From the NCBI GenBank assembly GCA_032718475.1, contig JAUCBJ010009053.1, forward strand, positions 1 through 64,000: 64,000 nt of DNA, written 5' to 3'. This stretch comes from Nemertoderma westbladi (Eukaryota; Xenacoelomorpha; Nemertodermatida; Nemertodermatidae). The translations under genes and the position numbers were made by a program. Positions 35,176 to 46,802 of the stretch are shown here, piece by piece (within the stretch, counting starts at the first letter, position 1; each line of letters begins with the position of its first letter). Below the pieces are notes generated by a model that saw nothing but the letters and a program-made list of their open reading frames with translations, ran no database searches and was not told the origin of the DNA.

Positions 35176-36471
35176 CAACCTAACACTCTATTGTTCTTTT
35201 CGGGGAATCTTATTGATCTCGATTTCTGCAAAGCTATACAATAGAATTCTATTAAATCGCATCAGGGATCCCATTGAGAGACTGCTCCGTGGAAATCAGA
35301 ATGGGTTCCGTAAAGGTCGTGGGACCATGGAGCCCATTTTGGCACTTAGAAGGATAATTGAAGAATTATCAAAAAAGAAAGACAGGCATCTCGCTGTTAT
35401 CTTTGTTGACTTCTTCAAGGCCTTTGATTCAGTCTCTCGTTCACGTATGTTCAGCATACTTTCATTATATATGGGATTCCTGATGAAATTATTGCAGCAA
35501 TCAGATCAGTATACGATGGTTCAACAACATTTGTGTCTACTGTTGATGGTGACACAGAACCATTTGATGTGTTATGGGGCGTCCTCCAGGGAGACACACT
35601 TGCACCATTCTTGTTCATAATTGTGGCTGACTATGTTCTACGCATGTCCTTAGATCATCATAATGATGATGGGGTGATGATAACTCCACCTGCTGGCTCC
35701 AGAAGTCGAGGAAATCCTGCCAAGTACCTAACTGACGGCTCCTCATCTCATTAGAACATGCTGCTTCTAGTGTTGGTCTTTTTGTTTACTCCAGAAATTC
35801 CAAAATTTTGACAGTTAACTTTGAAAGTCCTCAGCAAGTCTCTGATCGGATGAGCATAAGCTCAAAGGATGGTATGATTGAGGATGTGGACGACTTCTGT
35901 TACCTGGGATCATGGATCCGGAAGTCAGGTGAGGACCTTCAAATACGTAAGGGAAAGGCATGGGTAGCCTTGAATAGGCTTTCAAGGATTTGGAAGTCAC
36001 CGAGCATTAATCGGAAACATAAGGTCCGATTATTTAGAGCAGCAGTAGTTCCAGTACTCCTCTATGGGAGTCCATGCTGGGCTCTAACTGCTGAGGACAC
36101 CAAATCTCTGGATGGCACATTCACTAGAATGCAACGCCGGGTTCATTGTGTCAAGTACAATGCACACATCTCCAACCAGACACTATATAACATTGGAGGT
36201 GTCTCATTGGTTCCCCCAAGCTTGACACTAGAACAAAATTGCCTCCGCTTTGCAGGACATTGCTTTCGCCGTGAGGACCAGCCAGTGCATAATCTTGTAC
36301 TTTGGCAGCCTCATGGAGTGAGTAAGCATGGTGGACAGCCCATGACATTCTTGAGACGCATCTTAAAGGACACTGGCTTTGAAGATGCGGATGATCTAGC
36401 AAATGTCATGGGTGATAGGGAGTTGTGGCGGCGCAATTTTGTCGACAAGGCAGCACAGCATTCTTAAAAAT
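35176..36471 (+). pseudogene. RTE-like LINE, copy 1, 5'-truncated and defective
   Basis: Reverse-transcriptase half of a non-LTR retrotransposon. Visible pieces are LYNRILLNRIRDPIERLLRG, NQNGFRKGRGTMEP, FVDFFKAFDSVSR, GVLQGDTLAPFLFII, and the C-terminal region (YLGSWIRKSGED, LLYGSPCWALT, FAGHCFRREDQ, GDRELWRRNF). The last group has the architecture seen in the RTE/BovB group. The element is dead: there is a frameshift after SILSLY near 35467, and the segment that should contain the catalytic YADD is deleted just after KYLTD near 35737. The 3' tail has been split off by a solo LTR (36472-37667) and resumes at 37668-37730. Confidence 0.85.
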
Positions 36472-37667
36472 TGTTCGCGCTTTCAGACCTTTAGCAGTTT
36501 AACCTGCCAAATTTGGATGTCTTCTAGATAATAAATCGACTTTAGCCTATGACGAGTATTTGATACACTACATTAGCCGAAGCCAGTCTATGCGCGACCA
36601 TTCACCCGCTGGATATACCCGGGAGACTGGATTCGGAAGCCTAACCTTATTGCGGTGTAGGCCTACTGTATTATTCGACTGATCGTAATATATAATCTCT
36701 GACAAATATTATTCACTTTCGGGAAATATTAACAGTTCCTTTAGGACGTGGCGCTCTAAATATGTAAACAGAGTTATGACTTAAACTAGACACAACGGGA
36801 TGGCTATGGATTCACGTATATAGCGCATTCTTTAGGAGATGCTTTGTTATCAGTCACAATCATATACACTGCCGCACAATGCTGCACACCGATCTGCCGA
36901 CCTTCACTAATTTTAGTCACATATAAAGAGAACAACAACCAATACATGTAGTGCCTATGAAATAGCATTAGATTCACTCCAAAACCACTTTAATGTAAGT
37001 CGCAATCGTTATATGTAACCGGTCTTTCTTACCTTCAGTATATCAAGAAGATTGAGGGTTTTATAATTATTTATCGATATTCCAAATATAATAATATTCC
37101 ATCAACTGATATAATTAATGACCGACAGTAAATAGCAGTAAAATGCGGTGTTTGTAGTTGACAATATGATTAGGTGAGTTATGTTATGATTGATTTGTTA
37201 AGATATGATATGATAACAGATATACGTTTCTATGATTAAGCCTACTAATGTTGGGCTAAAGCCTGAAAACACAGAGATTCCAAAGCCGGTCTTCTGGGCT
37301 CAGGAAAAAAGGTAAACATTGACCCATAATGCATTGCGCGATTTCCCGGAGGTTTCTGTACAAAAAGCAGGAGAATCGCTCTGATTGGTTGACCGAACAA
37401 AGAAACAACAGAGAACAAGGAAAAAGCTACACGTGTACAGATCAGCTGTTAGCTGTCGTCATAGTAACTACACTGTTTCAAGAGGATTTAGCGTATTGCG
37501 ACATAGAATTGCTAGTTATGTCCGCTAAAGTACACATACAGAAGAAATGGCTTTTTATGTCCACTAAAACACCAGTACAGTAAGGAAACGGCTTTTGATG
37601 TCCGTTAAAACACCTACAGAGTACTTTGCGGTAAAAATAACCGGCTAATTCCGCAAAAGCTTTTACA
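36472..37667 (+). mobile_element. Solo LTR, copy A
   Basis: Begins TGTTCGCGCTTTCAGACC, ends GCAAAAGCTTTTACA, and is flanked by a perfect 5-bp duplication AAAAT (36467-36471 and 37668-37672). It lies inside the LINE 3' tail, whose sequence resumes exactly after the duplication. Both ends are TG...CA. There is no internal retroelement coding sequence, so it is a solo LTR left by recombination. The first 700 bp or so align well with copy B at 49164-50348 in opposite orientation; the rest is more diverged. Confidence 0.85.
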
Positions 37668-37672
37668 AAAAT

Positions 37673-37731
37673 GCAGCTGCAATCCTGCATGCTGATCCTA
37701 GTAGTAGAAGTAGTAGTAGCATTAATTAATA
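37673..37731 (+). mobile_element. Split-off 3' tail of LINE copy 1
   Basis: GCAGCTGCAATCCTGCATGC followed by TGATCCTAGTAGTAG and a (TAG)n run matches the 3' ends of the other copies of this LINE in the window (42211, 45580 and 39489). It is separated from the body of copy 1 by the solo LTR. Confidence 0.8.
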
Positions 37732-38389
37732 TGTTACAAATCACAATATATTATAACAGTATAAAACCGTATAAAAATGCGGTGGTGCGGCAATATCAGC
37801 AGTCAGAAGTTGCAGGAGTTGCAGTTTGTCAGGCAGTAAGTATGAAGTGAATGCAAAGTGATGAAAGTTTATAGATTTGCATTCTATGATCTCTCTGGCC
37901 GCTGATTTTTCTGGGCGAAAGTCAGGAAGTGTATAAACACTCACACTGAAGGAGTTGCAGTAACGTCCTTGCCTGAAGTAGCCAACAAGGCATGAATCAC
38001 CATCGAATGTCGTAGAATCCATAGAATCGGGCAGAATTCCAATCAGGAACCAGTAGCCATGCCATCAATCCATAACCCAGGGATCCAGTAATTCAGTCTA
38101 TGGCGTTACGTAAAGTGGAAAGTTTACTGATTGTAACTGTCCTACTAATGATGCCTAAGAAATACATTATTCCAATGAAAACAAGTTTTCCACTGTCAAC
38201 AATTCGAAGATTCACATAGAAGATGTAGATGACACACTTACTGATGATGATAGTGTCTTACTGGAATCCGAGATAGAACAAAGCAAAAAAAAAGTAAAAG
38301 TAAATTTTCTTCGGCCACTAGGCCAGGGATTACGCACAAAGTCTGACGACTTATTTCCAGTGCGGTCCCCCCAGAACTTTACTCCCCAG
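37732..38389. other. Unassigned sequence
   Basis: No convincing gene. A short frame of 93 codons on the - strand at 37741-38022 has no recognisable motif. The stretch 38160-38300 has a protein-like + strand bias (IHIEDVDDTLTDDDSVLLES-type reading) and may be the eroded upstream part of the pol remnant at 38530. Confidence 0.3.
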
Positions 38390-38528
38390 AGGAAACTCCA
38401 GTACTCAGTTAGCTACCACTTAAGGATGCAAGGCAGAGATGCGCCCTGGCTGGTCCCTTTAAAGCATTCGTGCCGAAACGAAAACTGCCCTGGCCCATGT
38501 GAGGATCGAACCCACGACCTACGGGAGA
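38390..38528 (-). mobile_element. Possible tRNA-derived SINE fragment
   Basis: On the - strand GGTCGTGGGTTCGATCCTCA contains a pol III B box (GGTTCGATCC), preceded by tRNA-like sequence and followed by a GC-rich body. No clear A box or tail was found, so only a fragment is proposed. Confidence 0.35.
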
Positions 38529-38529
38529 T

Positions 38530-38748
38530 GTGAATTCAATTCGACCACTGCATCAAGGTGGAACCCAAAGCATTACTCGTACAAGTAATGATATATGCCA
38601 ACAAACCATCGATCCTTATAATAATACTTCAACATCAGAATCAGAAACTGTCCATAGTGATAATTTGAGTAAAGGACTTGTTAATCAACATATTAGCACT
38701 AGAAGTGGGAGAGTTATTCACCCTCCAAAGTATTATGGATTTGATTGA
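38530..38748 (+). pseudogene. C-terminal remnant of an LTR-retrotransposon pol
   Basis: A 72-codon frame ends NQHISTRSGRVIHPPKYYGF D. The closing TRSGRVxxPPxYYG motif is typical of the very end of the Pol polyprotein in many Ty3/Gypsy elements, after the integrase. It is followed by an untranslated stretch and a candidate LTR at 38802. No integrase core or reverse transcriptase is left upstream. Confidence 0.5.
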
Positions 38749-38801
38749 ACAATCCGGTTATTATACACTATAATAAATGCACTCACAATTGTAGGGGCAG
38801 A

Positions 38802-39102
38802 TGTAATGTAATGATTGGTTACAATTGTGTCAATATGTAAAAAGTGGGGGAGAAATTTGGCAGGAAGTTTGAACAGAGAGAAGAGGGGGAGACTGGTACG
38901 GTAGGATGGTAGGAAAAGGAACTGATAGATTTGGTAGGACCGGTACCGGATAAAGTGTTGTATTGTGTTAAAGTATTGTTGTTATGTTGTATTGAGATTC
39001 GATTCCGCAATAAACTGATCATTATATGTGTCTGATTGTTTGTATTATAAATTGGAAATTGAGAACTGTTTATATGAAATCCAAGTTGTTGATATTACAA
39101 CA
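38802..39102 (+). mobile_element. Candidate LTR after the pol remnant
   Basis: Begins TGTAATGTAATG directly after a purine-rich tract (AGGGGCAGA), has AATAAA at 39009-39014, and could end TATTACAACA. The TG...CA ends, the upstream polypurine tract and the poly(A) signal suggest a 301-bp LTR. No second copy or target duplication is available, so the right end is a guess. Confidence 0.35.
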
Positions 39103-39417
39103 GCTTCAAAAACACCTAGACCAGTTGGTTAAATCAAACTCCTTTCGAAATCCCTGTAATGTTGCACGAATAGAGAAGGAAGCTCTCCCACCGTACAACC
39201 TTGAAGGATTCATCAAAACTCGATTAGTCCATTGGAACTTAGATATGTTGTTCGAAGAAGAATGCATACAACGCTATGGAGAAGAAAATACACACACTAT
39301 GCATTATTTAAAATATCGCAATCTACCTAACGCGAACAATCGAGCTTTGTGGCATCCTGTAGATATGACTTTGGAAAAGGCCACCGCTGATGGAATGACA
39401 TTCTATGGAATTCCAAT
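39103..39417 (+). other. Unassigned open stretch
   Basis: An open + strand reading from 39026 to 39448 contains IEKEALPPYNLEGFIKTRLV and DMLFEEECIQRYGEEN. Only its last ten residues derive from the LINE tail that follows. The rest looks protein-like but is not recognised. It may be another retroelement remnant. Confidence 0.25.
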
Positions 39418-39490
39418 GATTGTTGACAAGCCAGCACAGCATTCTTAAAAATGCAGCTTCAATGCAGCATGCCGATCCTAGTAATAGTGG
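39418..39490 (+). mobile_element. LINE copy 4, 3'-end fragment only
   Basis: GATTGTTGACAAGCCAGCAC through AAAATGCAGC...CAGCATGCCGATCCTAGTAATAG is the terminal coding end (DKPAQHS stop) and 3' tail of the same RTE-like LINE. It is a severely 5'-truncated insertion that cuts the left end of the decayed Bel/Pao region. Confidence 0.75.
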
Positions 39491-40775
39491 GTTCCACAGC
39501 TTTTTGGGTAAAGCATCGCAATGCGAGTTCATCTCTCAGATTAGAATTGTATCGCTCTACTACCTCATTGAGCTCGTCATCCTCGTAAGCCAACAGTTCA
39601 TTATTTGGTTGTATTAAGTTACAGAGTTCTATTTGATTGGAGAAAGTTTGAGTTTCGGTGAGGGGTTCGATAGTATTCTCCTCGTCATAAAGGATTTGAG
39701 TGTCGTCATTATCTGAGGAGCATGGAGTTGCTTCAGGTGGTAGAGTCTCCTCCATCACGGCCTCTACACTCTCACGTACTTCATGGATATGTTCAATCTC
39801 TCCTCTTTCCCGGAGGGTACATCCAGAGGGTCCTGTGAGATACCAACCTACCCTGGTTCTCCCCGCGTAAATTTGTAAGGGTTGCAGTCGCGTAGGTCGC
39901 TTTTCTAGAGTCTCCAGCGTTTTGTGCGAGTTCTGGTCGATGAGCATCTGGACTCCCGGATAGTTGGTTTTAAATTTGGGAACTCGGTGTCTCTGGGCGA
40001 ATGTGTCTTCGTTCCAGTCATAAGGTTCTACTTGACTAGTGGCAAAGTTATTACTAGCTACCATCTTAATAGAACTTATACGGTACTTACCAGATTCATC
40101 CTATGTTGTTGATAGTGATCCTATATAAAAGTCCATAGATACTGTTGATTTCCATTCCTGTATGATTCCAGAGAGGTTTAATTTAGTTTGGAATTTCTCC
40201 TGACCATCAAATATGTCCTCGGCTAAGTCCTTGTCTTTAAAGGTGCCTGTACTACCTTTATCAAGGAGTGCATTGATGATTAAACTCTTACCTTGTCCAT
40301 GTATCCTGAGCTGCACCACTGGGAATTTTCTTATGCCGCTCGTTGGTTGCGAGACCTTCCACGAGAGCTGTTTATCCAGAATGGATAGTTGGACTTCCTC
40401 TCCATTGCTAGTCGCCTCATGGGTAAGGGTACGGTACACGGTCGTATTGATCATATAGCAGGATTCGTTTTCATCAGAAAACTCATCTGTATAGAATCCT
40501 TCCATCTCCGAACTCTGGTCCATATCATTCACGTCTCCAAATTGGACGTGTAACTCGGGTTCACTCACCTTGTCAAACTCGCTATGTAATAACGAGTGAT
40601 GTTTAGCTCCACACTTAGTGCACCTAGCGTCTGAATAACATTTCTTCCTCTGATGTCCTCTCCTCAGACAATTGTAACATAACCTCTTATCCCAAGTTAC
40701 ACTACGTCTATCTCTGAGGTCTTTCTTTAAGAATTCCTTGCACTTACTTAGGTGATGGGGCCCTTCGCTTAACAC
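39491..40775 (-). pseudogene. Bel/Pao element 2: zinc-knuckle and protease region, decayed
   Basis: On the - strand the frame starts near 40775 and contains two zinc-binding motifs (CYNCLRRGHQRKKC and CTKCGAKHHSLLH). Then comes a retropepsin-type segment with the active-site LLDKGSTGTF, and after it the TRVGWYLTGP motif that follows the protease in Bel/Pao polyproteins. One in-frame TAG near 40102 interrupts it. The reading ends where LINE copy 4 begins at 39490, so reverse transcriptase and integrase are absent. It continues upstream as the gag pieces at 41034-42210. Confidence 0.75.
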
Positions 40776-41033
40776 ACTTAGGTTTAAGATTAGTTACATT
40801 AGGTTGTACTGTGTTCTGCACTCTAGTTCTTTCTTCAGGCATCATATTGGGAATCCTTTTGGGTGACTTCGGAGGAGTCTTACGCTGTTTTCTCTTACCA
40901 TCATTCCGCCCAAATTAGGCTTCCCCACATCCTTACTCTTACCTGTGTAATAGACATTGACAGTATCGGGTCCGCTGTCCTCATCGTATGAGGTTTGACT
41001 CTCATACTCGGTGTAACATACAGGCGTTACCTT

Positions 41034-41801
41034 TCACTTAGCTACTGGTTTCTCGCTTACCTTGGTTTCAGGAGTTTTCTCTCTAGACTGTTTAATTAAC
41101 TGTAATCTTACCTCTCCAATCAGGAAAGACAAAAGGTCCGCCATTGTAGGATCTCTCTTATGTTGGTCCTCCAAGTAAAGCACTTTTTTGTCCCAATGAG
41201 TACCTACTCCGCCATTTGGCAAACGTGCCGCTACGGCTCCTACGACCATAGAACTTTGGTACTCATGTGATTTACCTACCATTCCAACTGTCTACAGATC
41301 TCCTGAACCTCGTTGGAAAACTCTATAATTCCATTGCTAGGGAATTTCTTGGGCACTACTAATTTCACATACAAGTATCTAGCTATGTTAGTCCTGATAT
41401 TACCATACCTGATATTTAGGGTATTCCATTTGTCTTAGTCCATCAGGATGTCCGATGAACTTTAACGCCACCAATTTGGGAGGGCCATCCATGCAATTGA
41501 TGAGGAAACGCAACTTCTTTACGTTTGATAGGACAAAGTTTTGTATATTGTCCTTATAATATTCATTATAAGGCAACCACTTCATCTCATCTCCATTAAA
41601 CTTGACAACTTCTCCCACCTTTACCGCTTGACGGGCCTCGGTTCTAGCCATCTGACACGTAAAACTCTCCTGAGCCATAGTATTGTTCAATATTGAATTA
41701 TCCGCACATACAATTCTCGGATTATTGTCAGGCAAATATGGGATATCATTATAAGTTGGTCTATTAATATTATTAGTATGATTTGCTATAGGAGTTTCCA
41801 C
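41034..41801 (-). pseudogene. Bel/Pao element 2: gag middle part, decayed
   Basis: Two open pieces on the - strand. 41801-41400 contains VVKFNGDEMKWLPYNEYYKD and NVKKLRFLINCMDGPPKLVA, the typical F-x-G-D...W capsid-like region of Bel/Pao gag. 41282-41034 contains LEDQHKRDPTMADLLSFLIG. They are separated by stops and frameshifts. They lie between the gag coiled-coil part (41905-42066) and the zinc-knuckle part (40775). Confidence 0.65.
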
Positions 41802-41899
41802 TTCGCTAGCAGTATAGATGCGTATAGGCTCTATACCTTGCGCATGTGAGTCAGACCTAAGGGGTTGAAATGCTGTTACAGCGGGTGGTGGTATACCCT

Positions 41900-42210
41900 T
41901 TCTTATTTATCGCTTACAAATTTATCGATGTCTAGAGCAATACGTTGCTGTACTTCTTGCAACTCGATTTTATTGTCTCGTACTGTTCCCTTTAAGGAAC
42001 CGACAGTCCCTTCTAAATCCCTTATTTGGGCAATAGACCGGGCCTTATTTTGGGCCAGCTGCCTAAGCAGAGTCACCCACCTCCCTCCACCCCTCCTCCA
42101 TCCACTGAACCACTGGAGCGGGAGTCAGCAACGGAGTGGCGGGATGGCCCATCGGGTCGACGGGAGACAGTCCTGGCCCAAAGGACCGGCGTTCACCTGG
42201 TCTACTGCCC
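41900..42210 (-). pseudogene. Bel/Pao element 2: gag coiled-coil part
   Basis: On the - strand 42066-41905 reads QNKARSIAQIRDLEGTVGSL then VRDNKIELQEVQQRIALDID, a coiled-coil-like stretch usual near the N-terminus of Bel/Pao gag. The part from 42210 to 42070 is proline-rich and damaged. The LINE nest at 42211-45598 separates it from the gag start at 45687. Confidence 0.55.
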
Positions 42211-45200
42211 ACTACTACTACTACTAGGATCGGCATGCTGCATTGCAGCTGCATTTTTAAGAATGCTGTGCCGGCTTGTCAACAAAATTGCACTGCCACA
42301 ACTCCCTATCACCCATGACATTTGCTAGATCATCCCCATCTTCAAGGCCAGTGTCCTTTAAGATGCGTCTCAAGAAAGTCATGGGCTGTCCACCATGCTT
42401 ATTCATTCCATGAGTCTGCCAAAGTACAAGATTATGCACTGGCTGGTCCTCACGGCGAAAGCAATGTCCTGCAAAGCGGAGGCAATTTTGTTCTAGTGTC
42501 AAGCTTGGGGGAACCAATGAGACACCTCCAATGTTATATAGTGTCTGGTTGGAGATGTGTGCATTGTACTTGACACAATGAACCCGGCGTAGCATTCTTG
42601 TGAATGTGCCATCCAGAGATTTGGTGTCCTCAGCAGTTAGAGCCCAGCATGGACTCCCATAGAGGAGTACTGGAACTACTGCTGCTCTAAATAATCGGAC
42701 CTTATGTTTCCGATTAATTCTCGGTGACTTCCAAATCCTTGAAAGCCTATTCAAGGATGCCCATGCCTTTCCCTTACGTATTTGAAGGTCCTCACCTGAC
42801 TTCCGGATCCATGATCCCAGGTAACAGAAGTCGTCCACATCCTCAATCATACCATCCTTTGAGCTTATGCTCATCCGATCAGAGACTTGCTGAGGACTTT
42901 CAAAGTTAACTGTCAAAATTTTGGAATTTCTGGAGTAAACAAAAAGACCAACACTAGAAGCAGCATGTTCTAATGAGATGAGGAGCCGTCAGTTAGGTAC
43001 TTGGCAGGATTTCCTCGACTTCTGGAGCCAGTAGGTGGAGTCATCATCACCCCATCATCATTATGATGATCTAAGGACATGCGTAGAACATAGTCAGCCA
43101 CAATTATGAACAAGAATGGTGCAAGTGTGTCTCCCTGGAGGACGCCCCATAACACTTCAAATGGTTCTGTGTCACCGTCAACAGTAGACACAAATGTTGT
43201 TGAACCATCGTATACTGATCTGATTGCTGCAATAATTTCATCAGGAATCCCATATATAATGAAAGTATGCTGAACATACGTGAACGAGAGACTGAATCAA
43301 AGGCCTTGAAGAAGTCAACAAAGATAACAGCCAGATGCCTGTCTTTCTTTTTTGATAACTCTTCAATTATCCTTCTAAGTGCCAAAATGGGCTCCATGGT
43401 CCCACGACCTTTACGGAACCCATTCTGATTTCCATGGAGCAGTTTCTAAATGGAAACCCTGATGCGATTTAATAGAATTCTATTGTATAGCTTTGCAGCA
43501 ATCGAGATCAATGAGATTCCCCGAAAAGAACCATAGAGTGTTAGGTTGCCCTTCTTGGGAACTGGCACCAACTTATTTGTTAATATTTCTTGTGGGACTC
43601 TTGTTGTTCGGTACATGTCTACTATGATGGGATAGATGAGCTTTAAACACTCAGGTATTTTAAAGACCTCAGGGGGAACACCATCTACTCCACTGGCACG
43701 ATTGGTCTTAATGCTCTTTGAAGCAGCCTTCACTTCTGCAAAAGAGATATCGCCAATGGGAATATCTGGGAGTATAGACTCAGACACTTTTACTTCTATA
43801 AAGTTATCAGGCAATACCCTGTCATTATTGAGGAGCTTTTCAAAGTGCGCCTTCCAACCATTATTGAGGCGATCAGCTGGTGATTCAGCCTTAACCTTGG
43901 TGGTTGGTTGGCTATTCCACCAGGTAAGCAAGTTGATAAATTTCCATGCCTGGGATGATTGCCTGCTGTCGTCAGCATCATTGATTGCATCAACCTGTTG
44001 GTTTACTAGCTCCTGTAGATTAACAGAGTACTGCCTGTACATGGACCTAGATGCAGCCTTAACTGCATTCTTGGCCGCTGTAGTCTGTTTTATTCGGGAC
44101 TATTTCTGCGCCTTATAGAGGTCATTTCGGCACTTCTGAATTTTGTTGTCAGTCCAGGGGCCCCTTTTCCTGTTTCGAGGGTATACAGGAACTGTTTCTG
44201 CAGCTGCTAACTTAACTGCTTCTGTGGAGGCAGTATAGCCCTCACAGTGATCTGCCGCCTCAGAGGCAAGAACCTCATACCTGTTGCTCAGTTCTAGTGT
44301 GAAGCTGGATGACACACTTGGTTGTTGCAACAGAGAGGACCAGTCATGCCGCGGCAATGCAGATTTCGTTGTTCTGCTAGCACGCAGACTAAGTCTTACT
44401 TTGGCCACAATAAGGCGGTGATCACTGGAGAAGGGTCGAAGTGTAAATGCATTACAGTCTTGTATAAAGCTCCTGTATTTCCTACGAAACAGAATATGGT
44501 CTATCTAGGACTTGTGACAACTGGGTCCACTATGAGTCCATAGCTCTCCAGTTCGCTTTTTGAACTGGGTTCTGGCCGAAAACAATCCATTTCCAGAGAT
44601 AAAATCCTGAAGATGGACGGAATTTCGGTTAACACTATTGCTATAGACCCAGGGCGATGTAGGTGATTGATGTTGACTTGCATTAAAGTCTCCCAGGAAT
44701 GTTAAGAATGCATGCTGATCCACTCCATCAGTAGCTGCTTGTAGATTGTGGTAGAAATTTTCCACCTCCTCTACAGGGGCAACACTAGTTGGAGAGTAGC
44801 ACACAATCAGAACCACCTTAGGATACTGCTTAGTCAGTCTTCCAGAACATGAGAAGTGGCAACGGATGATGCGGTTAGAGATTTGGTATATTTTGTCCAA
44901 TGCTGCATGTGCAGTTGGATTCATCAATTGACCAATTCCACCATTGCCACTATCATCTGCTAATGCGAGGGCGAGTCGCCAACCGCCCCCCATGTCCTTA
45001 ATCAGGACCTCATCAGTCTGTCCTGTCCAGTCTGCATTCGGTGCTCTTGAGCATCCATTGCGCTAAGAGAAAGCTTATCTTCCAAGGCAGTCAGCCTGAC
45101 GTAGTTGCTCTGTTGCCGCAGCTTGACCTCTCTTTACGTGGGCCCTAGTGCTATAATAGACCTATGGTGCTCCACTAACCTAGGTTCCGTCACAACTACT

Positions 45201-45240
45201 GTCTCTTTCTAACAGTAGATGGGGACTTAGACCTCGGTCA
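42211..45240 (-). pseudogene. RTE-like LINE, copy 2, near full length but defective
   Basis: About 3.0 kb on the - strand. In 5' to 3' order: an EEP-type endonuclease region (IVCYSPTSVAPVEEVENFYH, then TFLGDFNASQ, about 44993-44505), a linker, the RT start (NRASGVDGVPPEVFK near 43700), NQNGFRKGRGTMEP near 43400, FVDFFKAFDSVSR, GVLQGDTLAPFLF, and the C-terminal YGSPCWALT...GDRELWQCNF region. It ends in the 3' tail with a (TAG)n run (read on -) at 42211-42232. It carries the same frameshift after SILSLY and the same YADD deletion after KYLTD as copy 1. It is inserted in the gag of Bel/Pao element 2. Confidence 0.85.
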
Positions 45241-45598
45241 ATGCACACATCTCCAACCAGACACTATATAACATTGGAGGTGTCTCATTGGTTCCCCCAA
45301 GCTTGACACTAGAACAAAATCGCCTCCGCTTTGCAGGACATTGCTTTCGCCGAGAGGACCAGCCAGTGCATAATCTTGTACTTTGGCAGCCTCATGGAGT
45401 GAATAAGCATGGTGGACAGCCCAAGACTTTCTTGAGACGCATCTTAAAGGTCACTGGCCTTGAAGATGCGGATGATCTAGCAAATATCATGGGTGATAGG
45501 GAGTTGTGGCGGTGCAATTTTTTTGACAAGCCGGCACAGCATTCTTAAAAATGCAGCTGCAATGCAGCATGCCGATCCTAGTAGTAGTAGTAGTAGAC
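45241..45598 (+). mobile_element. LINE copy 3, 3' fragment in opposite orientation
   Basis: Starts abruptly within the sequence for AHISNQTLYNIGGVSLVPPS and continues to DKPAQHS, the stop and the 3' tail, ending in (TAG)5 at about 45580-45596. It directly abuts the 5' end of copy 2, which points the other way, so the nest has 3' tails on both outer edges. Confidence 0.8.
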
Positions 45599-45599
45599 C

Positions 45600-45687
45600 T
45601 GGGTCGGGTCCTTTCGAGACTCTGATCTGGTTCACAAACTGTCTGTTCTAAAATGCTATCGGACAGTGTGTATTTTGAATCAGACAT
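45600..45687 (-). pseudogene. Bel/Pao element 2: gag start
   Basis: An ATG at 45687 on the - strand opens MSDSKYTLSDSILEQTVCEP then DQSLERTRP, after which the LINE nest begins. Its position and orientation fit the beginning of the gag whose later parts are at 42210-39491. The 5' LTR should lie right of 45687 but was not delimited. Confidence 0.45.
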
Positions 45688-45995
45688 AGTAAGATCTTTA
45701 CTGAATACCTATTACTATAACAACATTTAAGATACTGATCAGTATTAATGGTCAGTCATGCAGATATATCGTATTGCTACTCTATACAATATAGCAGATA
45801 ACAATGTATTAAATTCTGGTATACAATGTATAGTATATATAACAGTATTACATAAGACTGATATCAATCACTGAGTAAAATGGGGACATTTTGGCCGCAA
45901 AAGCTTTACCAGAATGCAGTAGAGTATTATAAACAATTATTATTATTTTTATTAATAATTGCAAGAATTAACCTCTTCTACTTTTTTATTTTATT
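45688..45995. other. Unassigned AT-rich sequence, possibly retroelement leader or LTR
   Basis: No gene seen. A GCCGCAAAAGCTTTACCAGA stretch near 45891 resembles the end of the solo LTRs (GCAAAAGCTTTTACA) and may be a decayed LTR end. Confidence 0.3.
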
Positions 45996-46227
45996 TTATT
46001 TTAAATTCTGGAGCTTTGTAAACTTCACAAACATATAGTAGAGGGGCATTGGTCTGCTCACAGATAATTTGTCATATTTTATTTCCAATTGTGAAGGTAT
46101 ATAATCACGCGATGTGTTATTAACTAAAATAATCAAAAGTTGGTCAATATTCTCATAAGCAGCTTTTGAATCTAATTTATATTCCACAACATCAATCCCA
46201 AATTTCGCGAAGGTAAAACAATAATGG
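45996..46227 (-). CDS. Candidate terminal coding exon beside the 67-bp array
   Basis: On the - strand, after AAAAATAG, a phase-2 exon reads HYCFTFAKFGIDVVEYKLDS, then AAYENIDQLLIILVNN and ends TKLQNLK at TAA 45998-45996 (about 77 codons). Its composition is protein-like. The array that lies upstream of it on this strand carries donors AAG|GTAAGT, and one of the two open frames through the array unit ends in phase 2, which fits. I do not recognise the protein family. It could instead be a relict exon. Confidence 0.4.
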
Positions 46228-46802
46228 CTATTTTTATAAAAACCTCTTCATGTTTTTTAATTTTCCCAAACTTAACCCTTTGTGCCCTACTATTCGCTAA
46301 TAACGAGCAATTTAACTCGCCCTGAATTTATTTATTTCTTGGCGTTTAACCCATCAACAAAATATTAAACTAGGCCATAAGAAATCATAAATGACTCACC
46401 ATGAATGACAATGAAAATTGAACTACAACATATGAATGCTGTTTCAACGAGAATGACGCAATTCCATTTAAGCATAAGTAATATTTCATTAAAAATTCAA
46501 AGAATGACTATGGAAGTTTTATATAGGTCACACTATGGGTAAATATTATCGACTTGAAGAATTGTAATAAGACAGTATAAAATTAATAACTGCATGACTG
46601 TCTAAAATTCCATATAAACAGTGCGTTGCCATTGGACTAATCATAATGTAAATAATTCCTATTGCGTCATATATTTATTATATAATAAATAAAATAAATA
46701 CGTTTCATTCCATTCACATTATAACTCCATATATTTCAGACGTTTAATACAAAAATTACTAATTATTTTAAATTAAAAGTATTATTGTTGATTGCTAAGA
46801 GC
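46228..46802. other. AT-rich intronic sequence
   Basis: Sequence between the candidate exon and the 67-bp array. No repeat or coding frame was recognised. Confidence 0.4.

Noticed and set aside
34861-35178. KQEL-repeat protein of 105 codons
   Set aside because: A perfect 12-bp repeat gives any such frame; there is no unique sequence around it.
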